DNA from: Clostridiales bacterium Firm_14
GTDB lineage: Bacteria > Bacillota > Clostridia > Saccharofermentanales > Saccharofermentanaceae
DNA length: 64,000 bases
Direction: 5' to 3'
Assembly (NCBI GenBank): GCA_001604135.1
Contig: LVAT01000020.1
Span: forward strand, 91,471-155,470
Below, in pieces: positions 44,740 to 55,076 of the stretch (position 1 is its first letter; every line of letters starts with the position of its first letter). The notes below the pieces were generated by a model, which did not search any database, was not told the DNA's origin, and was given only the letters and a program-made list of their open reading frames with translations. Made by a program: the position numbers and the translations under genes.

Positions 44740-45930
44740 TCAGATACCGGCGAGCTTTCTGATCTCCTCTGCCTTATCTGTCTTCTCCCAGGGAAGCTCG
44801 ATGTCGGTTCTTCCGAAGTGACCGTAGCTTGCTGTCTTTGCATAGATAGGTCTTCTTAAGTCGAGATCCCTGATGATGGCTGCAGGTCTTAAGTCGAACA
44901 CCTTGTTGACGATCTCAGTGATCTTCTCATCGCTGATCTTACCTGTATCGAAAGTATCGACCATTACGGATACCGGCTTAGCAACGCCGATGGCGTAAGC
45001 GACCTGAACTTCGCACTCGGATGCAATGCCGGAAGCTACGATGTTCTTAGCGATATAACGCATCATGTAGCATGCAGAACGGTCAACCTTCGTCGGATCC
45101 TTGCCTGAGAAGCATCCGCCGCCGTGACGTGCAAAACCGCCGTATGTATCAACGATGATCTTTCTTCCAGTAAGACCGGAGTCACCCTGAGGACCGCCTA
45201 CAACGAATCTGCCTGTAGGGTTGATGTAGATCTTTGTGTTCTCATCGATAAGGTCAGCAGGGATAACAGCCTTGATAACGTTCTCCTTGATGTAATCTTC
45301 AAGGAATTCAAGAGTAACGTCTGCACTGTGCTGTGTGGAGATTACGACTGCATCGATCCTCTTGACCTTGTCGTTCTCATACTCGACCGTAACCTGTGAC
45401 TTACCGTCAGGTCTTAAGAAGTCAGCGCCGTTCTTGCGAACCTCTGTAAGACGGATGGTGAGCTTGTGTGCAAGAGCGATAGGCATAGGCATAAGCTCAG
45501 GTGTATCATCGTTTGCATAACCGAACATCATGCCCTGGTCGCCTGCACCTGTATCAAGTTCCTTCTCGCCGCCGTGACGTGCCTCATAAGACTCGTTAAC
45601 GCCCATGGCGATATCAGGAGACTGCTCATCAATAGATGTGAGTACTGCGCAAGAATGGCTGTCAAAGCCCATCTCGCTGGAGTTGTAGCCGATCTCTTTG
45701 ATCTTGCTCCTTACGATCGAAGGAATGTCAACATAAGCAGATGTCGAGATCTCGCCCATGACGAGAACCATACCTGTTGTAGTGCATGTCTCGCATGCAA
45801 CACGTGCCTTGCTGTCCTGCTCTAAGATCGCGTCGAGTACTGCGTCTGAGATCTGGTCGCAGATCTTGTCGGGATGTCCCTCAGTAACTGATTCAGAAGT
45901 GAACAGCCAATTACCTTTCTTATTTCTCAT
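44740..45930 (-). CDS. metK: S-adenosylmethionine synthetase
   Basis: The 396-residue enzyme (ATG at 45930) makes AdoMet from methionine and ATP. It has [37 protein letters not shown], and [19 protein letters not shown], all standard MetK motifs. A longer frame starts at a TTG seven codons upstream, but the AAAGGA ribosome site lies inside that extension, so the ATG is the start. A SAM-I riboswitch with a terminator precedes it, so it is switched off when AdoMet is plentiful. Confidence 0.97.
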   Translation of the reverse strand: MRNKKGNWLFTSESVTEGHPDKICDQISDAVLDAILEQDSKARVACETCTTTGMVLVMGEISTSAYVDIPSIVRSKIKEIGYNSSEMGFDSHSCAVLTSIDEQSPDIAMGVNESYEARHGGEKELDTGAGDQGMMFGYANDDTPELMPMPIALAHKLTIRLTEVRKNGADFLRPDGKSQVTVEYENDKVKRIDAVVISTQHSADVTLEFLEDYIKENVIKAVIPADLIDENTKIYINPTGRFVVGGPQGDSGLTGRKIIVDTYGGFARHGGGCFSGKDPTKVDRSACYMMRYIAKNIVASGIASECEVQVAYAIGVAKPVSVMVDTFDTGKISDEKITEIVNKVFDLRPAAIIRDLDLRRPIYAKTASYGHFGRTDIELPWEKTDKAEEIRKLAGI

Positions 45931-45963
45931 TTTCTTTTCCTTTCCGTTCAATGCCAGTTAAAG

Positions 45964-45990
45964 AAAAAACCTCCCCCGAAAGGAGAAGGC
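45964..45990 (-). terminator. riboswitch-controlled terminator before metK
   Basis: On the minus strand CCTTCTCC pairs with GGGGGAGG (with G-T pairs) around TTTC, followed by TTTTTTC. It lies between the SAM-I aptamer and the metK ribosome site. Confidence 0.88.
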
Positions 45991-46009
45991 CGACGTTTAT
46001 ATAACGATC

Positions 46010-46106
46010 CTCATCTTTCAGGTTTCCCTGCCGGATTTGGCACCGCTGCTTTCCGCGGTTGCCGGACTCTGATAACGGGCCGGTCCCTTGAGTCACTCTT
46101 GATAAG
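46010..46106 (-). ncRNA. SAM-I (S-box) riboswitch aptamer
   Basis: The minus strand from 46106 to 46010 carries the S-box landmarks in order: CTTATCAAGAG, GTGACTCAAGGGACC, the CCGGCAACC block, GGTGCCAAATCC, GCAGGGAAACCTG and GATGAGG. P1 closes between the first and last blocks. A terminator follows at 45964-45990 and metK after it, so AdoMet binding should end transcription early. Confidence 0.95.
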
Positions 46107-46133
46107 CAATGAACTATAAATTTTAACGACAAA

Positions 46134-46162
46134 ATTTTACTTATACCTCACTGCTTTGTCAA
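46134..46162 (-). promoter_or_regulatory. metK promoter
   Basis: On the minus strand TTGACA (46157-46162) and TAAAAT (46134-46139) are separated by exactly 17 bp. This is the best sigma-A type promoter in the window, with the transcript start about 20 bp before the riboswitch. Confidence 0.8.
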
Positions 46163-46378
46163 TTGCCTAAAATCCTATTGTCTTAATGGGAAGAAAAAAC
46201 TTTTCGAAAACTGCTTCGAAAATGCAATTTGTTAATAATATTAATTAATTTATTACCGCTCTAAAAAGGCTCTTACGGCCCGTTTTCTTGTCGGTTTTTG
46301 TCGTATTTTGTCGCTTTTATCAAGGCCTTTAGGGCCTTACAATCCGAACTAAGAACAAGAGTTAAGGAGGAACGGTAA
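46163..46378. other. gap before the Tad locus
   Basis: This 216-bp stretch holds an inverted repeat TTTTCGAA/TTCGAAAA at 46201-46222, an AT-rich run near 46230-46255, three TTGTCG-like words near 46290-46315, and an AAGGCC/GGCCTT hairpin at 46322-46338. It must contain the Tad promoter, but I cannot place a clear -35/-10. No gene is seen. Confidence 0.5.
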
Positions 46379-47287
46379 ATGGCATTTACGATCAAGATCT
46401 ACGAGAAGAATGAATACATATCAGGACTTCTGAAGAAGAGACTCAAGAGCTTTTTCCCTGATGCCTATATCGTTAATCCTTACTACGACGATCAGGAACA
46501 GGAAACAAGGTTTTCCGATTACGAGAGGATCTTATACGATCCGAGAGATATCAGCAAAGAAGAACTTTCCTCATTTTCAGTCACACCCATTAGGCTAACG
46601 GAGGACGGCGGGATAATTGATTGTGCCCGATTTATCCCCATGATCAGGAAGAACGCAGAATCACCCTCTTTTCTGGCGCCTGTCACGGGTTGTTTAACCG
46701 CCGTCATTCCGTTCGTCTACTCGGATGTAAGAGACAGATACATCTGCGGCTTAGGACACGAGCTGTCGGGAGCTGACTTTAACATCAGGCTTGATTTCAC
46801 AAGCAAGATCCGGTCATTATGGAGAGCTCCGGCAGGTTCTAACATGACATCTCTTCTCGAGGCATGCAAATCCAGAAAGTTCGAACCTGAAGACATCCTC
46901 AAATACTGCAATATGGATGATTCGGGATTCCTTACTCCTGGAAGCTGCATGAACAATGACGATGTCTACGATCTTGGAGTATCGCGTTCAATGACGCTGA
47001 TGAACCATGCCGCCAATCTCGCACATTCAAAAAGGAATTTCGTAAATGTCGTTGCAGTCGTAGAAGGCTTCAGGACGAATGATCTTCCTGAACTCTTAAG
47101 CAGCTGCGACAAGGTAACCATCCTGCTTCCTGCAGTAAATGCAGGAGAAGACATCGGATCAAAGGATCTGATAGCACAGCTTACCAAGACTCTCGGCAGA
47201 GAAAGGATCTTTGTATTCTACGCTGATGACATAAAAGATCCTGGCATCCTTGATGACAGCTTATCACCCGGGAGACAGGCCGTATGA
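46379..47287 (+). CDS. TadZ/CpaE-like protein lacking a recognisable P-loop
   Basis: The 302-residue protein opens the Tad locus and overlaps tadA by four bases (ATGA). Its N-terminal ~60 residues (FTIKIYEKNEYISGLLKKRL) look like a degenerate receiver domain, and the middle and C-terminal parts have the hydrophobic strand pattern of a MinD/ParA-like fold (NFVNVVAVVEGF, KVTILLPAVNAG, RIFVFYADDI). CpaE/TadZ proteins place Tad pili in the cell. No GKGGxGKT-type loop is present, so it may not bind ATP. The assignment rests mainly on position and fold pattern. The ATG follows AAGGAGGA. Confidence 0.55.
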   Translation: MAFTIKIYEKNEYISGLLKKRLKSFFPDAYIVNPYYDDQEQETRFSDYERILYDPRDISKEELSSFSVTPIRLTEDGGIIDCARFIPMIRKNAESPSFLAPVTGCLTAVIPFVYSDVRDRYICGLGHELSGADFNIRLDFTSKIRSLWRAPAGSNMTSLLEACKSRKFEPEDILKYCNMDDSGFLTPGSCMNNDDVYDLGVSRSMTLMNHAANLAHSKRNFVNVVAVVEGFRTNDLPELLSSCDKVTILLPAVNAGEDIGSKDLIAQLTKTLGRERIFVFYADDIKDPGILDDSLSPGRQAV

Positions 47288-48480
47288 ATCAGATCAAGGC
47301 TGATCCCGCCGATATCAAAGAGCAGATCACTTACTGCGTTCTTAATGCCATATCAGGTGAAACGGATCCTTCAGACGAGAAGCTCAGGGAGATCATCTCC
47401 GATGTAATAGCCGGGAATTCATCCTACAAGATGAACCTTGACCAGAAACGTGAGATGGCCCAGATGGTATTTAATTCGCTAAGGCGCCTGGATGTCATTG
47501 AACCTCTGATGGAAGACCCGTCGATCACAGAGATAATGGTCAACGGCCCATACAAGATCTTCTATGAACGCGGAGGAAAGCTCTATAGATCAGATCTCGC
47601 TTTCCGTGATGAGGAGTCGCTTAAGACATGCATATCATGTTTCTTCGCGAACCAGAACAGACCTCTTAACGAAGCAAATCCCATTGCCGACTTAAGACTT
47701 CCTGACGGCTCCAGGGCAAATGCCGTCCTGCCGCCAATATCAAGGGAAACAACGGTAACTATAAGAAAGTTCACGGGCATAACGCATGACATCGTATCGC
47801 TTATAAGACAGGACTTCATAAGCGAAGAGGCCGCAAGGTTTCTCGCAGAGTGCGTAAGGAATAAAAGGACCATCTTCATATGCGGAGGAACCGGAAGCGG
47901 AAAGACGACATTTCTTAACTCACTGTCGAACTTCATACCGAAGGACGAGCGAATAGTGACCATAGAAGATTCAGCTGAATTAAAGCTTCAGGGGATCGAC
48001 AATCTGGTTCAGATGGAAGGAAGGCTCCCCGGTCCTGACGGCACCGGAGAAGTAAACATCGGAATGATGATAAGGGCATCGCTTAGAATGCGCCCGGACA
48101 GAATTATCGTAGGAGAAGTCAGAGGCAAAGAAAGCGCTGATCTCCTGTCTTGCTTAACAAGCGGACACCCGGGTTCCATGAGCACGGGACACAGCAACTC
48201 CTGCTTCGAGATGATGGAGAGGCTCACGGCCATGATAATGTCCGGCTCTTCCCTCCCCTACGACGCGATCCTTACGCAGGTATCAATGGGAATAAACATT
48301 GTCCTTCACATCATGAGAAGCCGTGAAGGCAAACGGTACATAGATGAGATCTGTGAGGTATTACCTCCCAAAGATCACGAATACAGACTTAAGACATTAT
48401 TCAGGAACAAAGGAGGTGACAAACTTGAACGTATCGCAAGCGATGAGGATATCAAGAGAGCGATGGAATACCGCGCGTAA
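47284..48480 (+). CDS. tadA: Tad/Flp secretion ATPase (CpaF/TadA family)
   Basis: The 398-residue protein is a type II/IV secretion ATPase of the TadA/CpaF group. It has ITEIMVNGPYKIFYERGGKL (N-terminal domain), IFICGGTGSGKTTFLNSL (Walker A), RIVTIEDSAELKL (Asp box), RMRPDRIIVGEVRGKESADLL (Walker B) and SGHPGSMSTGHSN (His box). It powers assembly or retraction of Flp-type pili. It is coupled to the genes on both sides by overlaps. Confidence 0.95.
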   Translation: MNQIKADPADIKEQITYCVLNAISGETDPSDEKLREIISDVIAGNSSYKMNLDQKREMAQMVFNSLRRLDVIEPLMEDPSITEIMVNGPYKIFYERGGKLYRSDLAFRDEESLKTCISCFFANQNRPLNEANPIADLRLPDGSRANAVLPPISRETTVTIRKFTGITHDIVSLIRQDFISEEAARFLAECVRNKRTIFICGGTGSGKTTFLNSLSNFIPKDERIVTIEDSAELKLQGIDNLVQMEGRLPGPDGTGEVNIGMMIRASLRMRPDRIIVGEVRGKESADLLSCLTSGHPGSMSTGHSNSCFEMMERLTAMIMSGSSLPYDAILTQVSMGINIVLHIMRSREGKRYIDEICEVLPPKDHEYRLKTLFRNKGGDKLERIASDEDIKRAMEYRA

Positions 48481-49987
48481 CAGGAGTCACTCCTTCACGG
48501 TTTTCCTGGCAAAGACCATCTGGGTATTCCCGGGATTCGTAGCCGCAGTTTACTTTGCATCAGGACTCTTCATAAGTTCTGAGACAGTAAGACTGATACT
48601 GGCTGTTGCGCTCAGCATCTTTCCGTGGAAGGAAGCGATGAAGAAGATATACTCGAATAACTACCGCCATATGAGGACCCAGCTTCTGGTGCTTCTCCAG
48701 GTGCTTACGACAAGCGTATCGAGCGGTTATTCGATCGAGAAATCACTTCTTCTGATAAGGCCCGTCATCGAGAGAACATTCGGAAAACGTTCAATGCTCT
48801 TAAAGCCGCTTATAAATCTGGAAAATAACTTAAAGCTCCATGTAAGTCTGGAAGAATCTCTGAACACGTTTGCACAGCAGATAGCATTCCCTGAAACTGT
48901 TCCCGTTTTTCACGCTCTGGCAATATCAGGAGAGATCGGAAACAACAGTCTCTCCATACTCAGGAGCTCATGCCAGATGCTGTCAGAACTCAATGCGGTT
49001 CAGGGAGAGATCGCAGCTTCCAATGCGGGTAAGAATGCGGAAGCGGCAATACTTTGTATCATGCCCTTCGGTGTTACTTTTGCGCTTAACTACATGAGCC
49101 GCGAATATCTTGATATGGCAAGGAACACGAGGACCGGATCTTTCCTTCTGTCCTGTGCCTTCGGCATATGCACGATAGCTTGTGCGATGCTCCTCAAGTT
49201 CATGTCACACGAACACGGAAGGAAAGCCTATAAGTCAGAACTTGCAACGAATATGAATGCAGGAAAATCATACAATATGCCTCTTACAAGACTTGCTAAA
49301 AAGATCTTTCCTGCAAGCTTCATAACTGCCAGACACGAACTGTTTAACGAGCTCTCGGTAAACCCCGATCACACATATGAGCAGTATCTGAAAAAGCAGC
49401 TTTTGACGGGAACGGTATTCCTTATCCTGTCAGCATCAATACTATTCACACTTGGTAAGAACCCTCTCTTTGCGCTCTTTTTTACAGCCGCATTATTGTT
49501 GCTAGGCGGATTTGAGATCAGGTCTGATGTCGAGCGCAAAAGAGAGGATCTTATGAGCGATATTCCTCTGTTCTTATGCCTCATCTCCACATTACTGGAA
49601 TCAGGCATGCAGCTGCCTAAGGCAATATCGATATGTGCAAAAGCATTCGATGAGAATAAGAGTTTATCGCTTGAGATAAAGAACTTAAGAGCAATGATCT
49701 TGAGCGGCATACCTGCATCAGATGCTATCGAGAAATTCTCTTTAAGGATCCAAATACCTGAAGCGCAGGCAGCGCTTCTTCTGATCGCCAGATACGGCAG
49801 GCTCGGTACATCTGAAGTATTAAACATGTTAAACCTGCAGTCCCAGGCCTGCTGGAACTTATGCAGAAACGCTTCCAGGAAAAGGCAGGAACGCGAAGCT
49901 CTGGGAATGATCATCCCCATGACGCTTGATTTCATAAGCGTACTGATGGTCGCAATGACACCCGCAATTATCTCTCTCGGCATATAA
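48425..49987 (+). CDS. TadB-TadC fusion, inner-membrane platform of the Tad system
   Basis: TadB and TadC are normally separate proteins of ~300 residues. This one reading frame of 520 residues carries both T2SSF-type domains: the first around LLVLLQVLTTSVSSGYSIEKSLLL to about residue 200, the second around IPLFLCLISTLLESGMQLPKAISI to the end, each followed by membrane helices. The start is best read as TTG at 48425, eight bases after AGGAGG (48411-48416), overlapping tadA by 56 bp. An ATG at 48344 has no such site. The fusion would fix the two platform subunits at a 1:1 ratio. Confidence 0.85.
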   Translation: MNVSQAMRISRERWNTARNRSHSFTVFLAKTIWVFPGFVAAVYFASGLFISSETVRLILAVALSIFPWKEAMKKIYSNNYRHMRTQLLVLLQVLTTSVSSGYSIEKSLLLIRPVIERTFGKRSMLLKPLINLENNLKLHVSLEESLNTFAQQIAFPETVPVFHALAISGEIGNNSLSILRSSCQMLSELNAVQGEIAASNAGKNAEAAILCIMPFGVTFALNYMSREYLDMARNTRTGSFLLSCAFGICTIACAMLLKFMSHEHGRKAYKSELATNMNAGKSYNMPLTRLAKKIFPASFITARHELFNELSVNPDHTYEQYLKKQLLTGTVFLILSASILFTLGKNPLFALFFTAALLLLGGFEIRSDVERKREDLMSDIPLFLCLISTLLESGMQLPKAISICAKAFDENKSLSLEIKNLRAMILSGIPASDAIEKFSLRIQIPEAQAALLLIARYGRLGTSEVLNMLNLQSQACWNLCRNASRKRQEREALGMIIPMTLDFISVLMVAMTPAIISLGI

Positions 49988-50001
49988 AGGAGGAAAAGGC
50001 T

Positions 50002-50175
50002 ATGCGAAAGACAATGAAACGTTGGAATAAGAAAGGTATGGGAACCGTTGAAATCGTAATCATTATCGCGGTACTCGTAGCATTGGCTCTGCTCTTCAGG
50101 ACCGGTCTTACGGAATATGGAGAAAAGGTTATGGACTTCTGTTTTGACGATTCCAAGATAGCATCCGCATTCTGA
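50002..50175 (+). CDS. Flp-type pilin precursor (57 residues)
   Basis: This short gene encodes a basic leader (MRKTMKRWNKK) and then GMGTVEIVIIIAVLVALALLF, a class III signal with a glycine before the cleavage point and glutamate at +5 of the mature protein, followed by a short tail ending DSKIASAF. This is the Flp/Flp1-like pilin layout and the natural substrate of the Tad machine beside it. AAGGAGG lies 9 bases before the ATG. No prepilin peptidase gene is present in the window, so the leader must be cut by an enzyme encoded elsewhere. Confidence 0.88.
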   Translation: MRKTMKRWNKKGMGTVEIVIIIAVLVALALLFRTGLTEYGEKVMDFCFDDSKIASAF

Positions 50176-50227
50176 TTATCCACCTGTAAAAACAAGTTTT
50201 TGAGTTATTGATAAAGGAACATTAAAA

Positions 50228-51502
50228 ATGCAGATCAAGAAGGGACCCTACGGATACTACGCCATTGAGAAGCTTGATAGTCCGGACAAAATATGCGCCT
50301 ATGCCGAAGAGGTAATTGCCGGAAACAAGTCAGACTTCTATCTACAGCCTGTCACTGAACTGTTCGGATCAGTAGCAATGTGTTGTTTTGAATTCTCAGG
50401 TTATTTACAACTTACAGACCCGGAGTTTTCCGTATTTTCTCCGGGCAGAAAAACCGCCTCACACAAGAAAGATAATAAGAACCTGAGCCTGAGGCGCAGA
50501 TCTGTCGGGGACCTTTTTTATGCATTTGCTAAGCTTTTGGATAACCTCATCTCGCCTTCTTGTCTGGTACTCGATCCGAACATGATGTTTTCCGATCCTG
50601 ACGGCATTCAGGTCAAGATGTGCTGCCTTCCGATAAAGAGCCATCCTGATGATCTATGCATCTCTTCTTTAGGTGCGGCACGTCTCGAAGAACTTCTTAA
50701 CTGCGATTTCTTTAAGAGCATAATTACCGATGACGAGAAGAACGCTTTGGTATACAGCGTAAAAGAGAACAACGAAGAGATGTTCCTTAAGACAGCCGGT
50801 ATCATAAGAGGCGATGACGGTGATGATCCGTTCCCATCGGGCAATCAAAGTTCAGAAACCAAGGGATTCATTACGTTACCTGCCGGTATCAGGCAGCTTT
50901 CAAAGACAGAAAGAGATCTGCTTACAGCGGTCCTGTCTTCTGTCCTCTCAGTGCTTTCGATACTCGGCAAAATGCCCCTTCCCTGCATTCTGTTCTTCTT
51001 ACTTGCAGTGATCATACTCATAACCACGATGATGAATCAGAAGAAAACTGAAGCGAGCATGAAGAAAGCAGAATCACAGGAACAATCACGTCAGAGAAGT
51101 TCTATTCTGTTCTCTGATCCGTTGATCTCCATGCCTGACGAATATTCAGCCGGGAGCAAAAACGAGGCTGCAGTAAATCCCTATGTGCCTCTTACAACAG
51201 GAAAACTCACTCTGCTCTCAGATAATAAAAACACAAACAGTAATTACTCACTATATCTGGATAAGACAACTATCGGTTCCGATTGTTTCTTGTCGGATAT
51301 AGTTTTGGATGAACCCGGGATTGCGCCGCTCCATGCAGTAATCAAGCAGGTTAACGGATCATTCTATTTAGAACCAGCAAAGGGCTCCGGGAAAACATTC
51401 ATAGAAGATTCGCCTGTGGAAAACGGAATATCTTACGAGATCAAATCAGGCCAGAAGATAACGGTCGGAGATATAGAGTTCAGATTCAGAACTAATAATT
51501 AA
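50228..51502 (+). CDS. FHA domain protein of the Tad locus
   Basis: The 424-residue protein has an N-terminal domain of about 220 residues of the kind seen before FHA domains in Clostridia Tad clusters (probably DUF6382), two adjacent hydrophobic segments (about 235-275), a linker, and a C-terminal FHA domain: TTIGSDCFLSDIVLDEPGIAPLHAVI, then KGSGKTFIEDSPVENG. FHA domains bind phosphothreonine, so it may link Ser/Thr kinase signalling to pilus activity. No kinase gene is in the window. The start at 50228 has a weak site (AAAGGAAC). Confidence 0.82.
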   Translation: MQIKKGPYGYYAIEKLDSPDKICAYAEEVIAGNKSDFYLQPVTELFGSVAMCCFEFSGYLQLTDPEFSVFSPGRKTASHKKDNKNLSLRRRSVGDLFYAFAKLLDNLISPSCLVLDPNMMFSDPDGIQVKMCCLPIKSHPDDLCISSLGAARLEELLNCDFFKSIITDDEKNALVYSVKENNEEMFLKTAGIIRGDDGDDPFPSGNQSSETKGFITLPAGIRQLSKTERDLLTAVLSSVLSVLSILGKMPLPCILFFLLAVIILITTMMNQKKTEASMKKAESQEQSRQRSSILFSDPLISMPDEYSAGSKNEAAVNPYVPLTTGKLTLLSDNKNTNSNYSLYLDKTTIGSDCFLSDIVLDEPGIAPLHAVIKQVNGSFYLEPAKGSGKTFIEDSPVENGISYEIKSGQKITVGDIEFRFRTNN

Positions 51503-51519
51503 ATTGTGGAGGAATAATC

Positions 51520-52155
51520 ATGAGCACCTGTTACAACTACTTTTTAGGGTACACGAAGGATGAGAAGATATATCCGCTTGGACCTTATGACAGCAAAGGA
51601 AAACTAAGATCGATCAACTCAAGTGTGTTTGGAAGGATTCAAGATAAATGTTGCTTTACTGATGTTAAGGAAACTGAAGCAAGTGAAGAACTCCATAAAG
51701 TATTTGATTATGAGAGTTATGTCAACAGAAATAAAACTAAAATGGTTCTCCCCTCAATAAAAAAAGCCAAATTGATTGATCTTCCTTCCGGAGATTTTAT
51801 TAAACGCGGTTATTTCCTGATGAGTGATGTAACCAGTTACGAATCCTCTGATGGCCGTAATGTTTATTTTCACGAGTTTAAATCTCCATCAGTTTTTTCA
51901 GAAATGCTGAAGAATGAACTCCAAAACAGAAGCAAATCATATGATTACGATGGAGAGCCTGTTTACCAACGCACCACTTCAGATTATATGTATTTCGCTT
52001 ATCCGGATTACAGCAGCGAACAATACGAATCATTTGTAATTAAAACAATTGCTGAAACACTGAGGAAAAACGAGGATGTACCTGCAAGTGATGTAGTCGT
52101 ACTGTATACAGAAACAAAACCCGTCGAAAAAGATAATTATCCGTTTTCAATATAA
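51520..52155 (+). CDS. protein of unknown function at the end of the Tad locus
   Basis: I do not recognise this 211-residue protein. It has no signal peptide, no membrane segment and no motif I can name. It is rich in Tyr, Ser, Lys and Asp, with a soluble alpha/beta look (LIDLPSGDFIKRGYFLMSDVTSYES). GGAGG precedes the ATG at good spacing, and the gene begins 18 bp after the FHA gene stop, so it is probably co-expressed with it. Its codon use is more AT-rich than that of the neighbouring genes. It ends six bases before the convergent atpC stop. Confidence 0.7.
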   Translation: MSTCYNYFLGYTKDEKIYPLGPYDSKGKLRSINSSVFGRIQDKCCFTDVKETEASEELHKVFDYESYVNRNKTKMVLPSIKKAKLIDLPSGDFIKRGYFLMSDVTSYESSDGRNVYFHEFKSPSVFSEMLKNELQNRSKSYDYDGEPVYQRTTSDYMYFAYPDYSSEQYESFVIKTIAETLRKNEDVPASDVVVLYTETKPVEKDNYPFSI

Positions 52156-52161
52156 CGGTCT

Positions 52162-52668
52162 TTACTGCAGTCTCGGCATTTTCCCATCAGGGAAATCGGT
52201 CTTCTTGTAGTTAGCGAGCCTTTCTCTCTGAGCATCAGTACCATACCGCTCGATGAACTTCATTCTCGCAAGTGCACGTTTTCCTTTAGCAATACTGTCT
52301 TCGGAAAAGACAGGTCTGCCATTCTTATCAACGTGAGTCTTAATCTCTTCCAAAGCGTTGTTATAAGCAGTAACGATCCTTCTGAGACGCATGTTTTCGG
52401 GCCACTCAGCTGAGTTGCAGATGATGAGCGCGAGCATGCCGTTGATCTCACAATAGCCTTCAGATACCATGCAGTACCTGGTCTCTCCATTGGTCGTAAG
52501 TGCGCAAGCACCGGGCTCCAATGCAGCTACAAATGGAGTGTGGCCTGCCATGAATCCGAACTCACCGTCGCTCGTCGGAATACGGACGCTGTCAACCTGA
52601 CCCTCGAAGAAATCTTCATAAGGGGTAACTATGAGAAGGTTGATCTTGTGAGAAACGTGGTCTGCCAT
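52162..52668 (-). CDS. atpC: ATP synthase epsilon subunit
   Basis: The 168-residue epsilon subunit has the N-terminal beta sandwich (INLLIVTPYEDFFEGQVDSV, GEFGFMAGHTPFVAAL) and a helical C-terminus. It is about 30 residues longer than typical, the excess lying in the helical part, which in other bacteria inhibits the motor. It is the last gene of the operon, nine bases after atpD. Confidence 0.93.
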   Translation of the reverse strand: MADHVSHKINLLIVTPYEDFFEGQVDSVRIPTSDGEFGFMAGHTPFVAALEPGACALTTNGETRYCMVSEGYCEINGMLALIICNSAEWPENMRLRRIVTAYNNALEEIKTHVDKNGRPVFSEDSIAKGKRALARMKFIERYGTDAQRERLANYKKTDFPDGKMPRLQ

Positions 52669-52677
52669 ATAAAGATA

Positions 52678-54126
<1,449 letters not shown>

Positions 54127-54133
54127 TTATTCC

Positions 54134-55072
54134 TCACATCTTCTCTGCCTGCTGGGCACCGTTTACGATCTCCGTAAGTTCAGTCGTGATCTTTGCCTGA
54201 CGTGCACGGTTGCTCATTAGTTCAAGCTTTTTCATCATTTCTTCGGCATTGTCGGTTGCATTCTCCATAGCAGTAAGTCTTGCAGTCTGCTCGCTTGCAA
54301 AAGCGTCAACCATCGCGCCGAAGACCATCGCGTTCGTATATGTATCGATGAGGTAGTTGAATACCGCATCAGAATTCGGGAAATACTCTAATTCATTACC
54401 TCTCTGGATCGCCATGCCGGCATCAAGAACGTCCTTTGGAAGAAGTCTTGAGATGGATTTGGGATCTACAGGAAGCAAGCGCAAAGCAACAGGTTCCATC
54501 TTTACCGATGATTCCATACGCGTGTAAAGCAGATACACAAGATCGAAATCATCCTTGAGGAAGCGGTTCCTCATGATCGCACTAACCTGTCTTGCATCGT
54601 TATAAGTGGGCTCTGAGATAGGGAACGAGAATGATGTATTGACGTTATATCCGAATCTTGCGAGCTTTTCTCTTGCAAGGCGCCCGAAAACATTGAGCTC
54701 ATAAGTCGTGGAGATATTCTTCTGGGAATTCTCCATGATCTTCTGTCTTATGTGATCTTCGGTGATCTTAACCATGTTATTGTTGTAAGCACCTGCAAGA
54801 CCCTGATCGCCTGAGAGAACGTAATATCCGATCTTCCAGGTCTCACCTTCCTGTTTCTGCTCAAGCATGAAGAAAGGATTATCCAGGTGTTCGTTGTTGC
54901 GGATCATCTCCTGCATTGACTCAACGCAGAAAAGGAAGAACGGATACATCGATTCGTGAAGGAGCTGCGAGCGGCGCATTTTCGCGCTCGAGACAAGCTG
55001 CATCGCATTAGTCATCTGACTAATGTCATTGACGCTCTTCATTCTTTTCTTGATTGCAGAAAAGCTCTCCAT
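54134..55072 (-). CDS. atpG: ATP synthase gamma subunit
   Basis: The 312-residue rotor subunit has the N-terminal helix (SAIKKRMKSVNDISQMTNAMQLVSSAKMRR) and the C-terminal helix (ERTARL-like, here SEQTARLTAMENATDNAEEM and NRARQAKITTELTEIVNGAQ). It is slightly longer than the usual 285-290. It turns inside the alpha/beta hexamer. Confidence 0.96.
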   Translation of the reverse strand: MESFSAIKKRMKSVNDISQMTNAMQLVSSAKMRRSQLLHESMYPFFLFCVESMQEMIRNNEHLDNPFFMLEQKQEGETWKIGYYVLSGDQGLAGAYNNNMVKITEDHIRQKIMENSQKNISTTYELNVFGRLAREKLARFGYNVNTSFSFPISEPTYNDARQVSAIMRNRFLKDDFDLVYLLYTRMESSVKMEPVALRLLPVDPKSISRLLPKDVLDAGMAIQRGNELEYFPNSDAVFNYLIDTYTNAMVFGAMVDAFASEQTARLTAMENATDNAEEMMKKLELMSNRARQAKITTELTEIVNGAQQAEKM

Positions 55073-55076
55073 AAGA

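Noticed and set aside
45931..45951. seven-codon extension of metK from a TTG
   Set aside because: The AAAGGA ribosome site for the ATG at 45930 lies inside it.
46257..46340. further array A relic near TTGTCG words
   Set aside because: Three TTGTCG-like words occur, but there is no matching inverted arm and no fixed period.
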